64,000 nt of DNA. Origin: Nostoc sp. FACHB-973 (GTDB lineage: Bacteria; Cyanobacteriota; Cyanobacteriia; Cyanobacteriales; Nostocaceae). Both the position numbers and the translations under genes were made by a program. The notes under the pieces were generated by a model that did not search any database, was not told where the DNA came from, and was given only the letters and a program-made list of their open reading frames with translations. Below, in pieces: positions 8,786 through 18,125 of this stretch. How positions within the stretch are numbered: the stretch's first letter is position 1; each line of letters opens with the position of its first letter. The stretch covers positions 1 through 64,000 of the forward strand of contig NZ_JACJSJ010000043.1 in the NCBI RefSeq assembly GCF_014698115.1. Reading direction: 5' to 3'.

Positions 8786-8788
8786 CCA

Positions 8789-9286
8789 ATGATTGAAATG
8801 AAAGTCGCTGGCATAGCATTAGATGCCATAACCCGTAGCCCGATCGTACTTTTGAAAGATTCTTCAGATCGGCGGGCTTTGCCAATTTACATCGGTCAGG
8901 AACAAGCTAGGGCAATTATGGGGGCACTGGAAAATCAGAAGCCTCCTAGACCCTTGACCCACGATTTGATGGTGAATCTTCTAGAAACCTGGAACATGAC
9001 TCTAGAGAAGGTGATTATTCACTCCTTACAAAAGGATACATTTTATGCAGCCTTAATTGTCCAGCAAGGTGAGATCAAAAAGGAAATTGACGCCCGTCCT
9101 AGTGATGCGATCGCCATTGCCCTCCGTACAAATACTCCTATTTGGGTAATGGAAGAAGTCATCGCTGATGCTTCTATACCTGTTGACCGCGATGCAGATG
9201 AAGCCGAACAACAAGCCTTCCGTGAATTTGTTTCCAATCTCCGCCCTGAAGATTTGATCAAGCGCTTTGGTAATGGTGACAGCTAG
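8789..9286 (+). CDS. bifunctional nuclease family (DUF151/BFN) protein
   Basis: 165-residue cytosolic protein of the BFN/DUF151 family. Plant members have DNase and RNase activity, and bacterial functions are poorly known. Seen: the start MIEMKVAGIALD, the conserved LPIYIGQEQARAIM segment, the PLTHDLM motif, and DARPSDAIAIALR, which is the family hallmark. The C-terminal half is acidic (DRDADEAEQQ) and helical. A heptamer repeat separates it from the aldo/keto reductase, so co-transcription is possible but not evident. Confidence 0.88.
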   Translation: MIEMKVAGIALDAITRSPIVLLKDSSDRRALPIYIGQEQARAIMGALENQKPPRPLTHDLMVNLLETWNMTLEKVIIHSLQKDTFYAALIVQQGEIKKEIDARPSDAIAIALRTNTPIWVMEEVIADASIPVDRDADEAEQQAFREFVSNLRPEDLIKRFGNGDS

Positions 9287-9289
9287 AAA

Positions 9290-9375
9290 AGTTATGAGCT
9301 CAGAGTTATGAGTTAAGAGTTATTTTAGTTCAACTCCTAACTCCTAACTCCTAACTATTAACTCCTAACTCTCTT
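9290..9375. repeat. STRR, AACTCCT heptamers
   Basis: Short GAGTTA units followed by four to five CTAACTC heptamers. These run up to the start of the next gene and leave no clear ribosome-binding site. Confidence 0.8.
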
Positions 9376-9379
9376 AACG

Positions 9380-10510
9380 ATGCAATACCGACGCTTTGGG
9401 AAAACAAATTTGCGGCTCTCGGTTTTTTCCTTGGGAACAATGCGCTACCTGGCTGATTTTGAAAATGCCCAGCAAACCATCGAACAAGCCTTAGCCTTAG
9501 GAATTAATCATCTAGAAACTGCCAAAGGTTACGGCAAAAGTCAGGAATATCTTGGTAGGGCGCTAAAAGCTGGTTTATCAGTACCCCGAACGAAGCTGCA
9601 CGTTACTACTAAAATCCCAGCCACAGCAGATGCTGACACCATGCGTCGGTGCATCGACGAATCCCTAGAACAATTACAAATAGATTATCTAGATTGCTTA
9701 GGCATTCATGGCTTGAACACCTGGCAACATTTGGAATGGGTGCAAGCCAAAAATGGCTGTATGCAAGCTGTCGAAGAAGCTATTGCTGATGGTCGAGTGC
9801 GACACGTTGGTTTTTCTACCCACGGTTCGTTAGAACTAATTCAGGCAATTGTAAATACAGATTTTTTTGAATTTGTCAATCTGCATTATTACTATTTTTT
9901 CCAACGGCACGCCCCAGCGATTCAACTAGCTGCCGAAAAAGATATGGGGATTTTCATAATTTCCCCTGCCGATAAGGGAGGACGCCTCTACACACCACCC
10001 CAAACCCTTAAAGATTTGTGTCAGCCGTATTCACCCTTAGAATTAAACTATCGATTTTTACTTGCAGACGACCGTATTACTACTTTAAGCGTAGGGCCAG
10101 CCAACCCAGAAGAATTAATCGAACCTCTGCAAGTTACTGAGCGAGATCATCAACTCACACTAGAAGAAATTTCTGCATTTGAGCGATTAGAAAATCAGCA
10201 AAAAATTGCATTAGGAATTGATAAGTGTAGCCAATGTTATGCTTGTTTGCCCTGCCCAGAAAATATCAATATTCCAGAGGTATTGCGGTTACGTAATCTC
10301 GCAGTGGCATATGATATGAAAGAGTATGGAGAATATCGTTACGGAATGTTTGAAAATGCCGGTCACTGGTTCCCTGGCATGAAAGGCGATCGGTGTACAG
10401 AATGTGGTGACTGTTTGCCAAGATGTCCAGAAAACTTAGATATTCCAACTTTATTGGAAGATGCTCACCAGAGATTAAGCGGGAAGGCAGGTAGGAGATT
10501 GTGGGGATAA
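9380..10510 (+). CDS. aldo/keto reductase with C-terminal 4Fe-4S motifs
   Basis: NAD(P)H-dependent aldo/keto reductase barrel followed by a ferredoxin-like tail. Seen: the start MQYRRFGKTNLRLSVFSLG; NHLETAKGYGKSQEYLG, where the usual active-site FDTA is LETA, with the catalytic Tyr kept; the TTKIP lysine; and GIHGLN. The tail has two cysteine clusters: CSQCYACLPCPENI (about residue 283) and CTECGDCLPRCPENL (about 339), able to bind one or two 4Fe-4S clusters. This fused type is common in bacteria and archaea. The substrate is unknown. 376 residues is normal for the fused class. Confidence 0.88.
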   Translation: MQYRRFGKTNLRLSVFSLGTMRYLADFENAQQTIEQALALGINHLETAKGYGKSQEYLGRALKAGLSVPRTKLHVTTKIPATADADTMRRCIDESLEQLQIDYLDCLGIHGLNTWQHLEWVQAKNGCMQAVEEAIADGRVRHVGFSTHGSLELIQAIVNTDFFEFVNLHYYYFFQRHAPAIQLAAEKDMGIFIISPADKGGRLYTPPQTLKDLCQPYSPLELNYRFLLADDRITTLSVGPANPEELIEPLQVTERDHQLTLEEISAFERLENQQKIALGIDKCSQCYACLPCPENINIPEVLRLRNLAVAYDMKEYGEYRYGMFENAGHWFPGMKGDRCTECGDCLPRCPENLDIPTLLEDAHQRLSGKAGRRLWG

Positions 10511-10583
10511 AAATGTAAAATTTATAAAGATTAAATAGAGTTAGGAAGATCCACCCAACCAGGGGTATCTCGCGCAAAAAAAG

Positions 10584-12415
10584 ATGAAAATTAAAAAAAA
10601 AGAAATACCCTACGTCAATCACTGAGGGTTTTCCGTTACAGTGGACGGGCTGTAAGCTTAGTATGGACTACTAGCCGATCGCTGACTATTTTTCTGGCTA
10701 GTTTAACAATAGTTGCTGGTGTTTTACCGGCGGCAATATCCTACATCAGTAAGTTAATTGTTGATGCGGTAGTATTTGCCTCTCAAGTTAACTCAGAAAA
10801 CAATGCTGCTGTCAATATTTATCCTTCTCTGTTGTATGTAGGATTAGAAGCGATCGCTGTCATTTTACTAGCAGGTAGTCAGCGGGGAATCATTATTTGT
10901 CAGTCGTTATTGCGGGCACTAATGGGTCAACGCGTGAATGTGCTGATCTTGGAAAAGGCGCTAACACTGGATCTTAGGCAGTTTGAAGACTCAGAATTTT
11001 ATGACAAATTGACCAATGCCCGACGAGAAGCATCAGTTCGTCCCCTTTCGCTAGTAAACCGCACTTTTGGGTTAGTGCAAAATGCCCTTTCCCTGACCGC
11101 CTACGGTATTTTGCTAGTAAATTTCTCAGTTTGGGCGGTAGTGGTACTGATTTTGGCAGCTATGCCTGTATTTATTGCGGAAACCAAGTTTGCTGGGGAA
11201 GCCTTTCGCTTGTTTAGTTGGCGTGCCCCAGAAACTCGTCAACAGCACTACTTAGAAAATCTGCTAGCAAGAGAAGATTTTGTCACAGAAGTCAAACTCT
11301 ACCAGCTAGGAGAGATGTTGCTAGGACGTTACCGCAACCTGTTCAATCAACTCTATGATGAAGACCGCGATTTGACTCTGCGGCGAGGATTATGGGGATA
11401 TCTCCTGAGTTTAGTCAGTACTGGTGCTTTTTACCTAGCATACGCTTGGATCGTGCTGGAAACAGTGCTAGGTAAGATTTCCTTGGGAGATATGACAATG
11501 TATCTCACTGTGTTTCGCCAAGGACAGTCCACTTTCTCTAATGCCCTCACTTCTATTGGAGGGATGTATGAAGACAACCTATATCTATCAAATCTCTACG
11601 ATTTCCTCGAAGAGAAAGTACCAAAGTCTTGGGGTAAGGCAAGCATTGGTTTAAATCCCCAAGATGGTATCCGTTTTGAGAACGTATCATTTACTTATCC
11701 GGGAAGTTCCAAGCCAGCCTTGAGAAACATTTCACTGCACTTGAAACCCAGAGAGAAACTGGCAATAGTGGGTGAAAACGGTTCCGGTAAGACTACCTTA
11801 ATCAAACTACTTACCCGACTCTACACCCCTGACTCTGGGCGAATTTTCTTAGATGGCTTGGACTTGCAGGAATGGGATGTGGATGTGTTGCGGCGTCGCA
11901 TTGGTGTGATTTTTCAGAACTTTGTCCGCTACCAGTTCACTGTGGGTGAGAATATTGGCGTCGGCGATGTAGAACATCTCGAAAACAAAACCCAGTGGGA
12001 AACTGCTGCCCAAAAAGGCATGGCACAATCTTTTATCGACCAATTACCCCAAAGCTTCCAAACTCAGCTTGGTCGTTGGTTTAAGGGAGGACAGGAACTT
12101 TCTGGGGGACAGTGGCAGAAAATTGCCTTGTCTCGTGCTTTTATGCGATCGCAAGCAGATATCTTGGTGTTAGATGAACCAACATCAGCAATAGATGCCC
12201 AAGCTGAGTTTGAGATTTTCAATCATTTTCGGACTATTACTCAAAATCAGATGGTACTTTTGATTTCCCATCGCTTCTCAACGGTACGAATGGCTGACAA
12301 AATCGTAGTTATAGAAAACGGGGAAGTTATAGAACAGGGAACTCACGAAGAACTGTTACAGCTAGGGGGACGTTATGCCAAATTGTTTCTGTTACAAGCA
12401 GCCGGTTATCAATAG
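10584..12415 (+). CDS. ABC exporter (fused permease/ATPase), apparent frameshift near start
   Basis: Half-size ABC exporter with an N-terminal six-helix permease and a C-terminal ATPase: Walker A GENGSGKTT, signature LSGGQWQKIALSRAF, Walker B ILVLDEPTSAID, and the H-loop ISHRFSTVR. The substrate is unknown. The continuous frame opens at 10595 and encodes the expected first helix (FLASLTIVAGVLPAAISYI), but it has no ATG, GTG or TTG before TTG 10832, which would delete that helix. The only good start, ATG 10584, lies in another frame and hits TGA 10623. The two frames meet in an A9 run (10593-10601), and one more or two fewer A would restore about 610 residues. This is transcript slippage, a mutation or a base-call error. 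Confidence 0.8.
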
Positions 12416-12565
12416 GAAAGGAAGCTAACAGACTTTGTGAATTGAGATAGCGATGTCTAGGTTGGGCTGCGCCTACGAATATCTCTATCTAACCACGTTA
12501 AACTGTTCAATAAATATAGGTCACTAGACGCTCCGTATCCTTAAACATTGCTACCTGATAAAATT

Positions 12566-13183
12566 ATGCAAATAACAAAACAGCGATACTATACCCCAGA
12601 GGAATATTTAGAGCTAGAAGAAGCTGCTGAGTACAAAAGTGAATACATTGATGGGCAAATAATTCCTATGGCAGGTGGAACAGCAAATCACAATCGAATC
12701 TCCCTAAATTTTAGTGCTGGCTTAAATTTTGCATTTCGACAGCAAGATTACGAAGTTTTCATGGCTGATGTTCGTCTATGGATACCCCAAAAGCGTACCT
12801 ATACGTATCCAGATGTAATGATTCTGGCGGGTAAACCAGAGTTTTTTAACAACCGAAAAGATATAATTCTGAATCCACAGATTATTGTTGAGGTTTTATC
12901 AAAATCTACCAAAGGATACGATCGCGAAGATGAATTTCAGGCTTACCGGACTATTTCCACTTTCCAAGAATATCTATTAATTGACCAAACTCGGATTCAT
13001 GTAGAGCAATTTTCTAAAACTGGAAAAAAGCAATGGGCGCTTCGTGAATATGATGAAGAAGATGAAGCGATCGCACTTACAACTGTACCCTTTGAGATTT
13101 CATTGCAGGATTTATATAACAAGGTAAACTTTGACCTTGTTGAATCCGAAGGGGAAAGTGCTGATGTTGAGAGATTGGGGTAA
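12566..13183 (+). CDS. Uma2 family (DUF820) putative endonuclease
   Basis: Restriction-endonuclease-fold protein of the Uma2 family, hugely expanded in filamentous cyanobacteria and of unknown role. Seen: the start MQITKQRYYTPEEYLELEE, the YIDGQIIPMAGG strand, and the PD-(D/E)XK core with YPDVMI (Asp83) and IIVEVLSKSTK (Glu109, Lys113 region). The 205-residue length is typical. ATG 12566 is preferred to the in-frame TTG 12548, because family members begin close to this point. It is one of four Uma2 genes in this window; the others are at 49.9, 50.7 and 54.2 kb. Confidence 0.85.
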   Translation: MQITKQRYYTPEEYLELEEAAEYKSEYIDGQIIPMAGGTANHNRISLNFSAGLNFAFRQQDYEVFMADVRLWIPQKRTYTYPDVMILAGKPEFFNNRKDIILNPQIIVEVLSKSTKGYDREDEFQAYRTISTFQEYLLIDQTRIHVEQFSKTGKKQWALREYDEEDEAIALTTVPFEISLQDLYNKVNFDLVESEGESADVERLG

Positions 13184-13475
13184 GGTGCGATCGCTTAATT
13201 TATCTCAATTGACAAAGGCGATCACTTGCTTGAATTTAGCAATGCGTAGCCTGTGTAAGGTACGTATTACATAAGAGCATCCACTTGCTGTACGATCTTC
13301 ACTCCCGACTTGCCTTTTACAGTTGAAGTTGAGTAATGACAACTGTGGTTATTACCTGAACTTTTTTCTCCTATGGAATAAATTTTTACTTTTTACTAAG
13401 TAGAGTTAAAATGTGGCATTGCCCATTGCTTCTAGCTAGGGGGCATTGTCTAACCTACTTTTAGATAACACAGCA
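13184..13475. other. intergenic region upstream of dNTPase
   Basis: No gene, RNA or repeat array recognised. The left end has HIP1 octamers and the rest is AT-rich leader. Confidence 0.5.
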
Positions 13476-14807
13476 ATGATGGATTGGAAGAAACTTCTGA
13501 CACCAAAAAGACTTGGCAAGACTGAACCAGAAAATCCCCAGTTTGATCGTACTCCTTTTCTGAGAGACTATGATCGCCTAGTATTTTCCTCACCTTTTCG
13601 TCGCCTTAAAGATAAAACCCAGGTTTTTTCCTTGTCTACAAATGATTACATTCGTACTCGTCTGATTCACAGCCTCGAAGTTTCCTGTGTTGGTCGATCC
13701 CTTGGTAGAATTGTGGGTGAGAAAATTGTAAACACACACAAGCTTAATGATTATGGGTTCAGTGCTTCAGACTTTGGTGATATTGTCTCTGCTGCTTGTC
13801 TAGCTCATGATATCGGTAATCCTCCCTTCGGTCATTCTGGAGAGGATGCTATCCGTACAGGATTTGAATCCTGGTACAACACTGTTAACCATGTAGGAGA
13901 AGAACTTCTCAGTAAGTCTCAAAAAGCTGACTTTGATTTATTTGAGGGCAATGCACAGGGGTTTCGTATTCTAACCAAGCTTGAAATGCCCCCCACAAAA
14001 GGCGGAATGCAACTAACCTGCCCAACTTTAGCTGCTTTTACAAAGTACCCCAGAGAATCATTACTATCAGAATCTACCTTAAACGGTTACTCAGGTAGAA
14101 GTGCTAAAAAATATGGTTTCTTTCAGGCAGAAAAAGATTTATTTGCTGAGGTAGCAGAGACAGTTGGCCTAATTCGCCGTCGTGATAATTCAGCATGGTG
14201 GTCTCGACATCCGCTTGCTTTTCTTGTTGAAGCAGCAGATGACATTTGTTACTCAATTGTTGATGTAGAAGATGCCCATCGTATGGGTTACATCCCATTT
14301 GAAAAAACCAAATACTTGCTTAATAAAATTGCAGATATTGATATTAACAAAAATGATGAAAGCGATGTAGAAAAAGTTAAGCGACTGCGTGCAAAAGCTA
14401 TCCATAATCTGATAGGGCAGGCAACTGAAATTTTCTTTGCAAACGAGCAAGAAATACTTTCTGGAGAGTTTGACGAAGATTTATTATCCCGAAGCCGTTA
14501 TGGAAATGACCTAGAGGAAATTGGCAAGATAACCCGATCATCTGTTTTCCAGCATCGTAATGTCGTTAATATCCAAATAGCTGGTTATGAAGTTTTAGGA
14601 AAACTATTTTCCGAGTTTGTTAATGCTATCCTGCATGACAGCAAAAAAGCAAAGTTAATTTATCATATGCTTCCCAAGGAATATCACCCGAATTCGGATG
14701 AAGATACCTATAACAAAATTCTTAGAATTACAGACTATATCTCTGGTATGACCGATTCTTATGCTACCAGTTTATTCCAACAATTTAGTGGGATTTCATT
14801 GGGATAA
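13476..14807 (+). CDS. dgt: HD-domain deoxyguanosinetriphosphate triphosphohydrolase-like protein
   Basis: Hydrolyses dNTPs, classically dGTP, to the nucleoside and tripolyphosphate, shaping the nucleotide pool. Seen: DRTPFLRDYDRLVFSSPFRR, RTRLIHSLEV (His65), the metal pair in CLAHDIGNPPFGHSGED (His111, Asp112), and VEAADDICYSIVDVEDA. All HD-motif metal ligands appear present. The frame is open from TTG 13446; I prefer ATG 13476 or 13479 (MDWKKLLTPKR), where related proteins start. The length is about 440 residues. Besides pool maintenance, some bacterial dGTPases starve phage of nucleotides; the neighbouring Uma2 gene is only weak support for a defence role. Confidence 0.88.
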   Translation: MMDWKKLLTPKRLGKTEPENPQFDRTPFLRDYDRLVFSSPFRRLKDKTQVFSLSTNDYIRTRLIHSLEVSCVGRSLGRIVGEKIVNTHKLNDYGFSASDFGDIVSAACLAHDIGNPPFGHSGEDAIRTGFESWYNTVNHVGEELLSKSQKADFDLFEGNAQGFRILTKLEMPPTKGGMQLTCPTLAAFTKYPRESLLSESTLNGYSGRSAKKYGFFQAEKDLFAEVAETVGLIRRRDNSAWWSRHPLAFLVEAADDICYSIVDVEDAHRMGYIPFEKTKYLLNKIADIDINKNDESDVEKVKRLRAKAIHNLIGQATEIFFANEQEILSGEFDEDLLSRSRYGNDLEEIGKITRSSVFQHRNVVNIQIAGYEVLGKLFSEFVNAILHDSKKAKLIYHMLPKEYHPNSDEDTYNKILRITDYISGMTDSYATSLFQQFSGISLG

Positions 14808-14881
14808 AGTGACAGCGATCGCTCCCACCATCCCCACCAACTTAGATAAAATCACTATGGTGCTACTTAACCCTAAGTCTA

Positions 14882-17539
14882 ATGAAAAGCGATCGCCCCG
14901 TTTCCCCACTCTCCCTTCAACGTCCCGAACTACTTGCGCCAGCAGGTAATTGGGAATGTGCTAAAGCTGCTGTAGAAAATGGGGCAGATGCGATTTACTT
15001 CGGTTTGGATCGCTTCAACGCCAGAATGCGGGCACAAAATTTCACAGAAGCAGACTTACCCAGCTTGATGACATTTCTGCATTGTCGGGGCGTGAAGGGT
15101 TATGTCACTGTAAATACACTAATCTTTCCCAAAGAACTAGCAGAAGCCCAGCAATATCTCCGCACTATTATTGCTGCGGGTGTGGATGCGGTGATTGTTC
15201 AAGATATTGGTATATGTCGCCTCATCCGTCACCTTTCGCCTGATTTTCCCATCCATGCTTCCACGCAAATGACCATTACTAGTGCGGCTGGGGTGGAGTT
15301 TGCCAAATCCCTTGGCTGTCAATTGGTGGTGCTGGCGCGTGAATGTTCTCTCAAGGAAATCAATAAAATTCAGCAGCAGATTACCCAACAGCAAACTTCG
15401 CTGCCTTTGGAAGTTTTTGTTCACGGTGCTTTGTGTGTGGCGTATTCCGGTCAGTGTTTGACGAGTGAGGCTTTAGGCGGACGTTCTGCCAACCGAGGTG
15501 AATGTGCCCAAGCTTGCCGGATGCCCTATGATTTAATGGCTGATGGGGAAATTGTAGATTTAGGCGATCGCAAATATTTACTCAGTCCTCAAGACTTAGC
15601 AGGGTTGGATGTTTTGCCAGATTTGGTGAAATCAGGCGTAACTTCTCTCAAAATTGAAGGTCGCCTAAAAGCCCCGGAGTATGTTGCTAATGTCATGCGT
15701 GTTTATCGCCAAGCCCTAGATCGGGTGATGGAGGAATTGGAAAGACCTAACCCCCTAGCCCCCTTCCCTACGAGGGAAGGGGGGATAAAAGCTCCCCTCT
15801 CCGCTTCGGAGAAGGGCTGGAGGAGAGGTCAATCAAACCAGGAACACTACAACCTGGAGATGGCATTTTCTCGTGGACTCTACACAGGCTGGTTTGAGGG
15901 GATTAATAATCAGGAATTAGTTCATGCGCGTTTTGGTAAAAAACGCGGCGTTTATTTAGGTGAAGTTACTCGCATCCAGAATGAACAGATAGCCATCAAA
16001 CTGGAAGCGCCTGTTAAACCGGGAGATGGAATTGTGTTTGACTGCGGTCATCCAGAGGCAAAGGAAGAAGGCGGGCGGGTGTATGGGGTGGTATCCAAAG
16101 GTAAGGAAACTGTGCTGACCTTTGGTAGAAGCGATTTAAACTTACGTCGGGTGCATGTGGGCGATAAGCTGTGGAAAACCAGTGACCCAGAACTTGATAA
16201 ACAACTGCGTCAAACTTTTGCAGGTGAAAACCCCCAATTTCAGCGCCCGATTGACTTAGAGGTTTATGGAGAAGTTGGTCAACCGTTGATTGCGATCGCC
16301 CGCGATCGATTTGGCAATATCATACAAGTAGAGTCTGCAATTTCACTGGTAGAAGCCCACACCAAACCCCTAGATACAGACCGTTTACAAGAACAATTAG
16401 GTCGTCTCGGTAACACCCCCTTTTGTTTGGGAACCCTAACCAACCACCTCAGCGGTGCCATCATGCTACCCGTAAGCGAATTAAATCGGATGCGGCGAGA
16501 AATCGTGACACAGTTGGAAGAATTGCGAAGTCAACCCAAACGTTGGGAATTACGTTCTCATGTCTCCTTCCAAGACTTACTTCCCTTCCCTTCTCCCTCA
16601 TCTACGTCATCTCCCTCTCTCATCGTCTTAGTACGCAATCTCAAGCAACTCCAAGCCGCACTGCAAGCAGGTGTTGAAACACTCTACTGCGAATTTGAAA
16701 ACCCCCGCGCCTACCGAGAAGCCGTACAGTTGGTACGCCAACAAGCCCAGAAAGACAACACAAACAAAGAAAAATTTCTCCCTCATCCCCCCCATCTCCC
16801 TACTCCCCACTCCCCACTCCCCACCATCTGGGTTACACCACCACGAATTGCCAAACCTGGGGAAAACTGGATTTTGCAGCAAGTACGTGCCTCTGAAGCA
16901 GACGGTTATCTGGTGCGAAACTATGACCAACTGCAATTTTTTGCCCAAGACCGTTGTATCGGAGATTTTTCACTCAACGTTGCGAACCCTTTAACAGCAG
17001 ACTACTTTCAGCAGCGTTTTGGTTTGGAAAGGTTGACCGCATCCTATGATTTGAATATTACTCAACTGGAAGACCTGCTTACAAGTTCCCCACCCCAGTG
17101 GTTTGAAGTGACAATCCATCAACATATGCCAATGTTCCACATGGAACACTGTGTATTTTGTGCCTTCCTCTCTCAGGGAACAGACTACACTAACTGTGGA
17201 CGACCTTGCGAAAAGCATGAAGTGAAATTAAAAGACCGCGTTGGTAGCGAACACGTCCTCAAAGCAGATATTGGTTGCCGCAATACTGTATTTAATGGCA
17301 CTGCTCAAACTGGAGCCGAATACGTGCAGCGTCTCATGGAATTGGGATTACGTCACTTTCGCATCGAATTTGTCAATGAAACACCAGAGCAAGTGAGTAA
17401 AACAATACATTGCTACAGTCAATTATTACAAGGTGAGATTACAGGTTCCCAACTGTGGCGAGAGTTGAAACTGCAAAATCAGTTGGGTGTGACTCGTGGC
17501 CCTATGGGAGTATCTGCATTGCGGTCAACTTATCCTTGA
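14882..17539 (+). CDS. U32 family protein (RlhA/YdcP-like), with repeat-derived inserts
   Basis: Large U32 protein resembling RlhA, which hydroxylates a cytidine of 23S rRNA; peptidase activity is doubtful for this family. Seen: ELLAPAGNWECAKAAVENGA; the U32 signature EVFVHGALCVAYSGQC; a cysteine cluster NRGECAQACRMPYDL; and a C-terminal cluster HCVFCAFL...NCGRPC, likely iron-sulfur ligands. At 885 residues it is longer than relatives. Three segments are in-frame repeat translations: about residues 290-316 (NPLAPFPTREGG...), 564-578 (PFPSPSSTSSPS) and 634-646 (PHPPHLPTPHSPLP). They sit at presumed surface loops and leave the motifs intact, so the protein is probably functional. Confidence 0.9.
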   Translation: MKSDRPVSPLSLQRPELLAPAGNWECAKAAVENGADAIYFGLDRFNARMRAQNFTEADLPSLMTFLHCRGVKGYVTVNTLIFPKELAEAQQYLRTIIAAGVDAVIVQDIGICRLIRHLSPDFPIHASTQMTITSAAGVEFAKSLGCQLVVLARECSLKEINKIQQQITQQQTSLPLEVFVHGALCVAYSGQCLTSEALGGRSANRGECAQACRMPYDLMADGEIVDLGDRKYLLSPQDLAGLDVLPDLVKSGVTSLKIEGRLKAPEYVANVMRVYRQALDRVMEELERPNPLAPFPTREGGIKAPLSASEKGWRRGQSNQEHYNLEMAFSRGLYTGWFEGINNQELVHARFGKKRGVYLGEVTRIQNEQIAIKLEAPVKPGDGIVFDCGHPEAKEEGGRVYGVVSKGKETVLTFGRSDLNLRRVHVGDKLWKTSDPELDKQLRQTFAGENPQFQRPIDLEVYGEVGQPLIAIARDRFGNIIQVESAISLVEAHTKPLDTDRLQEQLGRLGNTPFCLGTLTNHLSGAIMLPVSELNRMRREIVTQLEELRSQPKRWELRSHVSFQDLLPFPSPSSTSSPSLIVLVRNLKQLQAALQAGVETLYCEFENPRAYREAVQLVRQQAQKDNTNKEKFLPHPPHLPTPHSPLPTIWVTPPRIAKPGENWILQQVRASEADGYLVRNYDQLQFFAQDRCIGDFSLNVANPLTADYFQQRFGLERLTASYDLNITQLEDLLTSSPPQWFEVTIHQHMPMFHMEHCVFCAFLSQGTDYTNCGRPCEKHEVKLKDRVGSEHVLKADIGCRNTVFNGTAQTGAEYVQRLMELGLRHFRIEFVNETPEQVSKTIHCYSQLLQGEITGSQLWRELKLQNQLGVTRGPMGVSALRSTYP
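15748..15832. repeat. palindromic repeat inside the U32 coding sequence
   Basis: An approximately 80-bp CCCCCTTCCC...GGGAAGGGGG / CTCCCCTCTCCG...GGAGAAGG element with two hairpins, lying in frame within the U32 gene and read as an extra loop. Confidence 0.7.
16784..16832. repeat. STRR inside the U32 coding sequence
   Basis: CTCCCCA heptamers and CCCCCAT units translated in frame as a Pro/His-rich loop (PHPPHLPTPHSPLP). A shorter CTCCCTCATC block lies at about 16585-16625. Confidence 0.75.
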
Positions 17540-17610
17540 GTCTCACGCCCTTTCCGTATTCCCGCCTACGCAAATAATTTCAAAAATCAAAGCGGATTAC
17601 TATATGTTTG

Positions 17611-17799
17611 CTAAAAGTTTTGTCTTTTTAATTCTTGTATCAACAATTGGCAACGTTTACTAGCCTCTTTGGCTTGTCTCATCAAACTTTTACTTTGTTC
17701 TCGGTTAGTAATACTAATTTCAACCGCTTGCTGACTGAACTGTGCAGCTTGTCTACCTAGTTCTTGAATACGAGTTTTTAATTGTTCTACAGTTTTCAT
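17611..17799 (-). CDS. small coiled-coil hypothetical protein
   Basis: A 62-residue protein, almost entirely helical and rich in Gln, Lys and Arg (KTVEQLKTRIQELGRQAAQF...), predicted to form a coiled coil. It ends 70 bases after the convergent U32 gene. No family recognised. The even heptad pattern and good start suggest a real gene, but a structural or regulatory role cannot be inferred from sequence. Confidence 0.55.
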   Translation of the reverse strand: MKTVEQLKTRIQELGRQAAQFSQQAVEISITNREQSKSLMRQAKEASKRCQLLIQELKRQNF

Positions 17800-17919
17800 T
17801 CGCCCTTCAGTTCAATTATCAAGGTGTCCAGATTTTCAGCCTCTTCATAGTACACTTCTAATACCAATTCTCTATGAACATGCGCCTAATTCTTTTGCGA
17901 CATAGCGAATTTTCTCTAG

Positions 17920-18125
17920 AAAACCTCTGCGTACCTTTGCGTTAACCTCCGCGTACCTTTGCGTTGAAAAAAAAGTTAGGATTTGGCGCAGCTTCACAAA
18001 GAAACGGTATAAGTCAGTAGGCTTAACTAGCCAGCTTTGATCTGTGCGGGAACCGCTATAATCAAATACGTTATCACCTACCAGAACACAAGGCGCGTTC
18101 GCCCTTGGCGTTGGCGAAGCCATCG
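17920..18125. repeat. dispersed cyanobacterial repeats downstream of the WD40 gene
   Basis: Two direct copies of GCGTACCTTTGCGTT (about 17928-17964), and a GGCGTTGGCGAAGCCATCGC-type repeat at 18100-18124. The latter supplies the last codons of the WD40 gene (FANAKGERALCSGR), so that protein's C-terminus is repeat-derived. Confidence 0.65.

Noticed and set aside
8448-8788. FMN riboswitch upstream of ribE
   Set aside because: The conserved AGGGTGAAATTCC-type boxes are absent on the minus strand.
18074-18120. Functional C-terminal domain of the WD40 giant
   Set aside because: The last residues are encoded by a dispersed GGCGTTGGCGAAGCC-type repeat and look like an accidental extension.
17872-18123. 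83-codon frame after the WD40 gene
   Set aside because: It overlaps two dispersed repeats (GCGTACCTTTGCGTT and GGCGTTGGCGAAGCC types) and has no family resemblance.
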